Source of the DNA: an uncultured Flavobacteriales bacterium
GTDB lineage: Bacteria > Bacteroidota > Bacteroidia > Flavobacteriales_D > Sanyastnellaceae
Reading direction: 5' to 3'
Length of the DNA: 5,329 bases
NCBI GenBank assembly: GCA_937996585.1
Contig: CALKUW010000268.1
Coordinates: 1 to 5,329 of the forward strand
A program made the translations under genes and the position numbers. The notes beneath the pieces were generated by a model that worked only from the letters and a program-made list of their open reading frames with translations, was not told the origin of the DNA and did no database searches. Of this stretch, positions 1 to 5,329 are shown one piece after another; within the stretch, counting starts at the first letter, position 1, and each line of letters begins with the position of its first letter.

Positions 1-323
1 GACCCCACCCTGTGTGATGGAGTCTACACGGTCCCCTTCACCGTGACCGACCCCGACGGGCTTTCCTCCTCGGCCACCCTGCGCGTGCGGGTGGTGGGCA
101 ACCGTCCGCCCGTGGCCTCCCCACCCCAGTTGAGGGGCGAGACCACGGTCACCCTCACCCCCACGGGGGTTGTGCGCACGCCCGTGGTCTTCCAGCCCAT
201 CAAAATCTGGGATCCGGATGGGGACCCAGTGACAGTCGAGGGCTACGGCCTCCCGCCCATGTACGCCGGAAACCTGAGCGCCTTCCTGGGGTCCCTGGTG
301 GCCCTGTACACCCCCGGCGGCCT
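1..323 (+). repeat. Direct repeat copy A, shared with 4503-4825
   Basis: This block aligns gap-free to 4503-4825 in the same orientation and reading frame (offset 4502). By hand count there are 10 mismatches in bases 1-33, 9 in bases 34-323 (at 52, 57, 79, 83, 108, 123, 134, 216 and 228) and none in 229-323. Six of the nine are synonymous; the others change P/T, R/H and R/K. Homologous recombination between the two copies could delete or loop out the propeller gene lying between them. Confidence 0.93.
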
Positions 324-335
324 CACGAACAACGG
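1..335 (+). pseudogene. 3'-truncated fragment of an Ig-like/HYR-family secreted protein gene
   Basis: The reading frame is open from base 1 and gives about 111 residues of Ig/cadherin-like sequence. It ends one domain with FTVTDPDGLSSSATLRV and starts the next at GNRPP, which carries an acidic IWDPDGDP loop of the kind seen in calcium-binding cadherin-like domains. Bases 1-323 align without gaps to 4503-4825, which encode residues 592-699 of the downstream HYR/Ig-like protein, so this is part of a paralogue of that gene. Similarity falls sharply after base 323: the downstream gene goes on through the rest of the domain and into HYR domains, while here the frame enters unrelated, IS-like sequence. 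The paralogue is therefore broken. There is no stop codon before the next gene, so the frame runs through to 2733. The 5' part lies outside the window. I am confident of the homology and less sure of the exact breakpoint (323-336). Confidence 0.75.
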
Positions 336-420
336 TGTCCACTATTCTGCGAGGAAAAGCGTTGTCGTGAACAAGGATTTTGACCACCAGGGCGCAAAAG
401 TTGACCAGGGGGGAGGTAAG
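336..420 (+). mobile_element. Probable relic of an IS21-family insertion sequence end
   Basis: The sequence from TGTCCACTATTCTGCGAGG onward is unrelated to either flanking gene. It holds two direct repeats, TTGACCACCAGGG (380-392) and TTGACCAGGG (401-410), starting 21 bp apart, followed by GGGGGGAGG and an ATG at 421. IS21-family elements are known to begin with TG and to carry several spaced repeats at each end, the probable transposase-binding sites. As I remember them, TTGACCA-type repeats ahead of a strong ribosome site for istA are common in the family. No istA or istB coding sequence is present, so at most one terminus survives. The family call rests on recognising the motif pattern, not on a search. 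Another repeated regulatory element or ordinary spacer is possible. Confidence 0.42.
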
Positions 421-440
421 ATGTTGAGCGAGATCGGGAA

Positions 441-449
441 GGAGGTGGG
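441..449 (+). promoter_or_regulatory. Strong Shine-Dalgarno site deciding the start at 451
   Basis: GGAGGTGGG lies here, and 5 bases separate the end of GGAGG from the ATG at 451. The 451 start places a signal peptide right at the N-terminus. A second in-frame ATG at 421 also has a GGAGG (412-416) in front of it, but starting there would add ten residues (MLSEIGKEVG) before the signal peptide. That GGAGG may belong to the IS-like relic. The same GGAGGTGGG precedes the next gene at 2719-2727. Confidence 0.8.
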
Positions 450-450
450 T

Positions 451-2733
451 ATGGGGCGGTTGTTTCTTGGTGTAGGATTTTGCGCCCTACTTGGAGTCGT
501 GTGTGCTACGTCCACTAATGCGCTCCCATCATTTCCTCCTGAGGTGGCGAAGCTGCTGCCCCATGCGGTGCTTCTGTGGGAGGAGCGGATCCTTCATGGG
601 CCTGGAGACTACTTCGACGTGGACCTTGTCGCAGTAGAGGATTTCACGGGTGATTCCCTTCCAGACCTCATGATCTCCCAGCACACCACCCTCTTCATCC
701 TAGAGGGAAGGGGAGGGGGCATATTTGACGAGGCACAGGTGGGGGCGTTCTATCCCCTTGAGGAGCGGCCGCTGAGGTTCCGCGTGCTTGCTGCCCTCAC
801 CCCGGACCTCAACGCCGATGGTGCGCCTGACCTCATCGTGAGCACGATCGCCGATGAGGAAAGAGGGGCCTTGTTCATCTTTGAGAACCAACGCAGGCGC
901 TTTCGCCCGGTGGCAACCTATCCGCTACGATCGCCAACGGATTGGATCGCCCTGGTGGACATGACGGCTGATGGGGAAGCAGACCTTGTCTTTCCTCAGT
1001 TCGACCGGAAACGTGGTGTAACCCATATCCTTGTGCTTCCGCGGCGAGGGAGGTTTGATTTCGGCGAACCCATTGCGGTTGGCGAGGGCCGCGGGTGGCC
1101 CATTGCCTTGGCTGACATGGACGCCGACGGCTTTCCTGACCTTGTCCTTCTTCACTACGACATGACCCTTTGGCCGGATACGGGCTACCTGAGCGTGTTG
1201 TGGGGGCATCCAACCGGCTTCCACGAGGGGAGCGTGTTCAAACCCACCCTAGGTGAAGCGGTGCACGCGGCAGTCGGCGACCTCAATGGCGATGGACAGA
1301 TGGATTTGGTTGTGGCTACAACCAAGGGTGTGGTCGTAGCTCAAGTTGTGGAAAGGGGGTTTGTGGAGAGTGAGGCACTGCTTGGCCCTGAGTTTTCGAA
1401 AGTAAAAGTGTGGCTGGCGGACATGGACGGCAATGGGAATCTAGATGCCATCTTCAGCGAGGCTTATTACCGCCGCCTTACCGTGTGGGTAGGGGATGGC
1501 CAAGGCGGGTTCAAAGGGCGCGTTGCCGAGTACGTGCCTCCCTTGGGATGGGTTCGCAAACTCTCCGTGGCCGATTTGGATGGCGACGGTCTTCCCGACG
1601 TCGTGCTGAACTACCCCTCGTACCTGGTCATTCTCAGAAACGGGGGACATCCGCGGGGCTCGAGCGCAATCCCTATCTCCGGTGTGTTTCTCCTGGCTGT
1701 GGGCGATCTCAGCGGAAACGGCGCTCCAGATCTGGTCGTCCAGGTCAAGGAAGGGGTGGAAGTGTTGTGGAACAACGGAAAGGGTGGGCTGGTGCGCGTT
1801 CCACTGATCGAGCGGGAAAAGGCTCCTGTGGCGGCAGCGGTTGCCAACGGTCTTTTGTACGTCCTGGTCCAAGAGAAACGCCGCCGAGTTGCCCCACCAC
1901 CGATCTATATTCAAACCTACGTCACTTACGTTCTTCGCGCCTATAGCCCCTCCGGAGAGTTACTGGCCAGTTGGGAGCTCGGAGAGCAATGCTTTCCGGT
2001 CCTGTCCGTTGGAGACCTGGATGGGGACGGGAAAGAGGACCTTGTCGGCGCAAGGCAAGCCCAAGACAGCGGTGAGGTGTGGGTCCTCTGGGGTGGCACG
2101 GAGCTCGGCGTATATGCCATTCCCGCCCAGGGCGCCCTGCCCGTCGTGGCCGACCTTGATGGCGACGGCAACAGCGAAATAGCGGCGGTGTGCATCGCTG
2201 AGTACGCAGACCTTCGCATCCTCTCGTTCGCCGGCCGCGAGGTCCGCGTCTCTGACCCCCTCCTCCAGCTTCCCGCTCAACCGATGGCGGTGGCCGCGGG
2301 CGATCTTGACGGCGACAGTATTGCTGATCCAGTGTTCATTGCGTTCACAGTGAGGGTGGAGAAAGGGCCGCCAGTAAGACTTACCCCCAGTGGGGCCGTG
2401 CTTGGAATGTGGCTATCAGCAGGACAAACGGCCAAGATCTGGGAAACAAACCTTGCCGAAGGCGATCTTCCGTGGCCATTCAATGGGATCGTTGTTGGGG
2501 ACTACACCGGGGACGGCCTAGGCGATGTGGTGTTCACCTCTTTGGCCGCCACCGGACCAGTGCTCCTTCCTGGCCACGGCGACGGAACGTTCGGCGAGCC
2601 ACGGGTCCTCCCCGTTCCCCTTGGCCCCCTGTTCGCTGCGGACCTGGACGGAAATGGACAGCTTGAACTCGTGGGCTCAACCCAAGGGGTGAATCCATAC
2701 CTGTGGATCCTGTGGAACGGAGGTGGGCGATGA
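451..2733 (+). CDS. Secreted FG-GAP/VCBS-repeat beta-propeller protein
   Basis: This encodes 760 residues. Residues 1 to about 25 are a signal peptide (hydrophobic core FLGVGFCALLGVVC, likely cleaved after TNA), so the protein is exported. No lipobox is convincing. The rest is FG-GAP/VCBS-type repeats with calcium loops of the form DxDxDGxxD, starting at residues 64, 119, 170, 222, 277, 324, 375, 419, 522, 568, 618, 684 and 731 (examples DLNGDGQMDL, DLDGDGLPDV). Their spacing is about 44-66 residues except for one 103-residue gap. At its midpoint, near residues 458-472, PVAAAVANGLLYV looks like a blade strand without the acidic loop. Fourteen repeats would make two seven-bladed propellers. 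Family members bind ligands or act as structural and surface proteins; no catalytic residues or C-terminal sorting signal are visible. The protein ends within a final repeat (ILWNGGGR). The stop overlaps the next start (ATGA), implying translational coupling. The ligand and function are unknown. Confidence 0.93.
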   Translation: MGRLFLGVGFCALLGVVCATSTNALPSFPPEVAKLLPHAVLLWEERILHGPGDYFDVDLVAVEDFTGDSLPDLMISQHTTLFILEGRGGGIFDEAQVGAFYPLEERPLRFRVLAALTPDLNADGAPDLIVSTIADEERGALFIFENQRRRFRPVATYPLRSPTDWIALVDMTADGEADLVFPQFDRKRGVTHILVLPRRGRFDFGEPIAVGEGRGWPIALADMDADGFPDLVLLHYDMTLWPDTGYLSVLWGHPTGFHEGSVFKPTLGEAVHAAVGDLNGDGQMDLVVATTKGVVVAQVVERGFVESEALLGPEFSKVKVWLADMDGNGNLDAIFSEAYYRRLTVWVGDGQGGFKGRVAEYVPPLGWVRKLSVADLDGDGLPDVVLNYPSYLVILRNGGHPRGSSAIPISGVFLLAVGDLSGNGAPDLVVQVKEGVEVLWNNGKGGLVRVPLIEREKAPVAAAVANGLLYVLVQEKRRRVAPPPIYIQTYVTYVLRAYSPSGELLASWELGEQCFPVLSVGDLDGDGKEDLVGARQAQDSGEVWVLWGGTELGVYAIPAQGALPVVADLDGDGNSEIAAVCIAEYADLRILSFAGREVRVSDPLLQLPAQPMAVAAGDLDGDSIADPVFIAFTVRVEKGPPVRLTPSGAVLGMWLSAGQTAKIWETNLAEGDLPWPFNGIVVGDYTGDGLGDVVFTSLAATGPVLLPGHGDGTFGEPRVLPVPLGPLFAADLDGNGQLELVGSTQGVNPYLWILWNGGGR
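2719..2727 (+). promoter_or_regulatory. Shine-Dalgarno site for the HYR/Ig-like gene, inside the propeller gene
   Basis: GGAGGTGGG falls within the last codons of the propeller gene, with 6 bases between the end of GGAGG and the ATG at 2730. Together with the ATGA stop/start overlap (2730-2733) it fixes this start and indicates coupled translation. The nine bases match the site at 441-449. Confidence 0.85.
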
Positions 2734-5329
2734 AAACGCTTGGTCTTCTTTTGCTGGCCGTTTCGCTCATTGGGGTCCTGGGTTCTGGCGCGTCCGAGGG
2801 CTTCGATTGCCGTCCGGATGTAACCATTACTCCAAGGAAGGCTGAGGAGCCGGCCTGGCTTCCGGTTATTAAAGCACTAGTGAAATTGATTGTCGACGCC
2901 TTAGGCTTTCCGGTTGGTGTGAGGCTTTCCATTGACTTGGGGTATGAATTCTGCGTTTCGCTCGTCTGCTCTTGCGACCCATGCTGTCCACCGCCGGCGT
3001 TACCCCTGGACCCGCCCACGGAGCTTCAGGCCACCGTGTCCCTTTTCGGCAAGGTCACCCCACCTCCCGATGGGGTTTTGCGCCCAGGCAGCGTTGTCAC
3101 TGCCAACTTGGCCAGCAACACGTGTGCAAGGAAAATCCCCTACGGAAGTAAACCTCTCTGCGCGTTCCCTCGCCCTGGAGAAGAAGAATGTAAGGCATGT
3201 TTCTCCACAGGGGTGGTCGAGGTCGGGTTCAGGATCGGATATGGGGTGGAGTGGTTGCTTGGGGTGAGCAAAGCCCTCGTTTCTTTTAAACATTCAACCA
3301 CATGCCGATGTAAACCCCATGCCAGTTATTGTCTGTACCGCGACCACAACCATCCTCCGATCGTAAATGTGGCCTACCCCGTGGTCTTTCAGGAATCACT
3401 CGGCGGCCGGCTGCGGGTAGATGTGAAGGACAAGGAGCACGACGTTGTCAAGATCCGAGCGATAGATGACCAAGGAAGCGAGCTGCCGGTGGAGTACACG
3501 TATGCTTCTGACAGCTACGTGATTGAGGGGGGCTGGATCGAAGTGCCACCCAATGTAAGGAACCTGCGCATCGAGGTTTTCGATCGCTGTGGCAACATGG
3601 TTGTAATTGATAATATCGCTGTGCGCGTGAACAAGCCGGTCAGGCTGCGCGTGGACGAAAGCGAAACTGGGTGGAAGGGCGGGGTCTACGTCGTACGGGG
3701 CACAGCTTACGATGAGGATCTGATAGAGTGTGCGACCGAACGCGATGTCTTGGAAAAGCTCACGTTCACCACAAGCTTGGTGCCAAGCGGTGGAGGGGAG
3801 TTCACAAATGCATTTAAGGTGACCCCCTGGTCGGCAGGATGCATTGACTATCCCTCTGGGGAGGTTCTATTTGCAGCTGTGTACTTTCCACCTAGGCGGG
3901 GAAAACCGCGCGTGGTGTACCTGTCCATCCATGTGAGGGATGCCTGGGGTTCTGAGGACCAATGGGCACGGAAGCTCGTCAACGAGCCGCCCGTGATTAA
4001 GATTTACCAGGTGTCGTCCCCGGTCCGGTCCCCGGTCAAGGTCAAGTACGGAGAGACGGTGAGCGCCACCGTGACCGCCATCGATCAGGAGGAAGACTGG
4101 GTAGTCCTAAAAAAGGACTTTGGCCCGGGGAGCTTCCCCACGGTAGAAGGCCTGGGCATGGTGAGCGGGACCTACACATGGGTAGCAAATAGCCGTCAGC
4201 CCTGGCATTTGGTGCGCTTCTCCGCCACCGATGCCGATGTCGATCCCCCTGAGCACACCTACGCCTACCTGGTGATCCACGTCGTTCAGCCTCCGCAAGC
4301 CTACAACAGTTACACCACGGTGCGCCGCGGAGGCACGGCCACCGCTTGGCTTTACGTCTACGATCCGGACACCCCGCCCGCAGGGCTCACGTTCGATTTT
4401 ACGGATGCGCCAGGCCTGTCCGTGCGGTTTGTTTCGGTGGAGAGGCCACCGTACTTCTACGGAACTTACTATGGCTACACAGCCCGCGTTGAAATTTCCG
4501 CCGATCCTAGCCTCTGCGATGGTGAGTACAAGATCCCCTTCACCGTGACCGACACCGATGGGCTTTCCTCCTCGGCCACCTTGCACGTGCGGGTGGTGGG
4601 CAACCGTCCACCCGTGGCCTCCCCGCCCCAGTTGAAGGGCGAGACCACGGTCACCCTCACCCCCACGGGGGTTGTGCGCACGCCCGTGGTCTTCCAGCCC
4701 ATCAAAATCTGGGATCCCGATGGGGACCCGGTGACAGTCGAGGGCTACGGCCTCCCGCCCATGTACGCCGGAAACCTGAGCGCCTTCCTGGGGTCCCTGG
4801 TGGCCCTGTACACCCCCGGCGGCCTGACCGACGAAGACCTCTGCTACGCCGTGCGGGAAAAGGACGTCCTCCAGGACAGTTTCTCCCTCATCCTGCGCGA
4901 CGCCTGTGGCGCCACCACCGAAGTCCCCGCCATCGTGACCCTCCGGGTGGTGGACAAAATCCCGCCCAAAATCGTCTACCCCGCGCAAAGCAAGACGGTG
5001 GAGTGCGACGGTCACGGGAACGTTCAGGAGTTACAGGCGTGGCTGGAGAGCCACGGAGGAGCCTGGGCCTTCGATAACTGTTGCGACGTCACCTGGAGCC
5101 ATAGGATCGAGGGCTTTGAGCCCACTTGTGGTGGGGCTGGGCGTTACCGCGTGACCTTTGTGGCCACGGATTGCGCGGGCAACAGCTCCTCCACCTCCGC
5201 GGACTTCGTGGTGGTGGACACCTTGCCCCCTCACTGGGATCAGCCCATGCCGGGGGATCTCGTGGTGGAGTGCCATGCGGTTCCCCTGCCTCCGGTGGTC
5301 ACCGCTTCCGACGTGTGTGCTGGGCAGGT
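2730..5329 (+). CDS. Large secreted cysteine-rich, Ig-like and HYR-domain protein (3' end outside window)
   Basis: The frame is open from ATG 2730 to the window edge: 866 full codons and no stop, so the C-terminus is missing. Residues 1-23 or so are a signal peptide (LGLLLLAVSLIGVLG). Residues 27-201 are cysteine-rich (13 Cys at 27, 75, 80, 82, 85, 86, 132, 144, 154, 157, 192, 194, 201) and match no family I recognise. Ig/cadherin-like domains follow, several opened by a PP-type linker: about 208 (NHPPIV), 301 (NKPVRL), 418 (NEPPVI), 520 (QPPQAY) and 624 (GNRPPVA, with an IWDPDGDP loop). Residues 742-829 and 830-866 look like HYR domains, with DKIPP and DTLPP starts, TVECDG and VVECHA strands, and FVATDCAGNSSS before the next linker. 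HYR domains are Ig-fold modules linked to adhesion. An extracellular or surface role is therefore likely, probably alongside the propeller protein encoded by the overlapping upstream gene. Residues 592-699 are near-duplicated in the truncated paralogue at the window start. No catalytic motif is visible. Confidence 0.9.
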   Translation, partial: MKTLGLLLLAVSLIGVLGSGASEGFDCRPDVTITPRKAEEPAWLPVIKALVKLIVDALGFPVGVRLSIDLGYEFCVSLVCSCDPCCPPPALPLDPPTELQATVSLFGKVTPPPDGVLRPGSVVTANLASNTCARKIPYGSKPLCAFPRPGEEECKACFSTGVVEVGFRIGYGVEWLLGVSKALVSFKHSTTCRCKPHASYCLYRDHNHPPIVNVAYPVVFQESLGGRLRVDVKDKEHDVVKIRAIDDQGSELPVEYTYASDSYVIEGGWIEVPPNVRNLRIEVFDRCGNMVVIDNIAVRVNKPVRLRVDESETGWKGGVYVVRGTAYDEDLIECATERDVLEKLTFTTSLVPSGGGEFTNAFKVTPWSAGCIDYPSGEVLFAAVYFPPRRGKPRVVYLSIHVRDAWGSEDQWARKLVNEPPVIKIYQVSSPVRSPVKVKYGETVSATVTAIDQEEDWVVLKKDFGPGSFPTVEGLGMVSGTYTWVANSRQPWHLVRFSATDADVDPPEHTYAYLVIHVVQPPQAYNSYTTVRRGGTATAWLYVYDPDTPPAGLTFDFTDAPGLSVRFVSVERPPYFYGTYYGYTARVEISADPSLCDGEYKIPFTVTDTDGLSSSATLHVRVVGNRPPVASPPQLKGETTVTLTPTGVVRTPVVFQPIKIWDPDGDPVTVEGYGLPPMYAGNLSAFLGSLVALYTPGGLTDEDLCYAVREKDVLQDSFSLILRDACGATTEVPAIVTLRVVDKIPPKIVYPAQSKTVECDGHGNVQELQAWLESHGGAWAFDNCCDVTWSHRIEGFEPTCGGAGRYRVTFVATDCAGNSSSTSADFVVVDTLPPHWDQPMPGDLVVECHAVPLPPVVTASDVCAGQ
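4017..4040 (+). repeat. Short 12-bp imperfect tandem repeat in the Ig-like region
   Basis: TCCCCGGTC occurs at 4017-4025 and again at 4029-4037, as a 12-bp unit encoding SPVR then SPVK. It sits near the start of the Ig-like domain that begins at residue 418. It keeps the frame and is probably a small slippage duplication. Confidence 0.6.
4503..4825 (+). repeat. Direct repeat copy B, inside the HYR/Ig-like gene
   Basis: This is the intact-context partner of bases 1-323. It covers the end of one Ig-like domain and the first part of the next (residues 592-699). At 4826 the two copies part: here the gene continues with TDEDLCYAVREKD and completes the domain. Bases 4731-4825 are identical to 229-323. 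By hand count the matching copy-A stretch 121-180 has 43 of 60 G+C, against 31 of 60 at 3601-3660 earlier in this gene, so the shared part looks richer in G+C than the region before it. Confidence 0.93.

Noticed and set aside
43..45. GTG as a possible start of a gene running to 2733
   Set aside because: It sits in the middle of an Ig-like domain strand matched residue by residue in the downstream paralogue, and the frame is already open from base 1.
324..368. Continued homology of the truncated fragment past base 323 (LTNNGVHYSAR against LTDEDLCYAVR)
   Set aside because: About 25 of 45 bases match when aligned in frame, somewhat above chance at this GC content but far below the preceding block. 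I treat it as mostly coincidental, though the true breakpoint may lie a few codons beyond 323.
380..428. TTGACC boxes as -35 elements of a promoter
   Set aside because: Neither TTGACC (380 or 401) has a TATAAT-like -10 at 16-18 bp spacing. The repeats fit a transposase-binding end better, so no promoter is annotated.
451..530. Lipoprotein signal for the propeller protein (cysteines in the signal peptide)
   Set aside because: The cysteines follow VGF and GVV, with no small residue just before Cys as a lipobox needs, and a better signal peptidase I site (TNA) follows.
1410..1946. 178-codon + strand frame overlapping the propeller gene
   Set aside because: Its product is Arg/Ser/Gly-rich with no domain. 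The overlapped frame carries regularly spaced calcium loops, so this is an out-of-frame shadow.
2534..3019. 161-codon - strand frame spanning the junction of the two genes
   Set aside because: It is antisense to the end of the propeller gene and the signal peptide of the next gene, with no family resemblance.
2932..3267. 111-codon + strand frame in the Cys-rich region
   Set aside because: The frame beginning at ATG 2730 is open straight through here to the window end and has coupled-start evidence; this one has no convincing ribosome site or domain.
4107..5015. 302-codon open frame on the - strand
   Set aside because: It lies wholly antisense to the HYR/Ig-like gene, whose + strand frame has a signal peptide, ribosome site and recognisable domains. 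The antisense product is a low-complexity His/Gly/Val-rich sequence with no family features; high GC explains the lack of stops.

Overview
The window comes from a GC-rich bacterial genome and holds extracellular-protein genes, all on the + strand. Both complete gene starts have strong Shine-Dalgarno sites (GGAGGTGGG) and N-terminal signal peptides. I see no RNA gene, CRISPR array, intact transposase, terminator or convincing promoter. The taxon cannot be fixed from this sequence. A deep-branching, possibly thermophilic or metagenome-derived bacterium would fit the long FG-GAP and HYR/Ig-like secreted proteins, but that is only a guess.

Layout. (1) Bases 1 to about 335 are a 3'-truncated piece of a gene for an Ig-like-domain secreted protein. 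It is closely related to, and partly near-identical with, the gene at the right end of the window. (2) Bases about 336-420 resemble one terminus of an IS21-family insertion sequence, with two TTGACCA...AGGG repeats 21 bp apart. I read this as a relic that cut the upstream gene. (3) Bases 451-2733 encode a complete 760-residue secreted protein made of FG-GAP/VCBS-type repeats. It has thirteen recognisable calcium loops plus one position where the loop has decayed, which fits two seven-bladed beta-propellers. (4) Bases 2730-5329 are one reading frame that stays open to the window edge (at least 866 residues). It starts inside the stop codon of the propeller gene (ATGA overlap). It encodes a signal peptide, a cysteine-rich N-terminal region, a run of Ig/cadherin-like domains and then HYR (hyalin-repeat) type domains.

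How they fit together. The propeller gene and the HYR/Ig-like gene overlap by 4 bp and are very likely translationally coupled, so their products probably act in the same extracellular or cell-surface place. A structural, adhesive or ligand-binding role is inference from domain content; no catalytic site is visible in either. The upstream fragment shows that at least one more member of the HYR/Ig-like family lay next to this pair. The 323-bp block it shares with the downstream gene, with differences piled up at one end and none in the last 95 bp, points to recent duplication or gene conversion between the copies. I found no clear evidence of a wholly new biological system. The points most worth checking are the IS-like relic with the truncated paralogue, the coupled propeller/HYR gene pair and the cysteine-rich N-terminal region.
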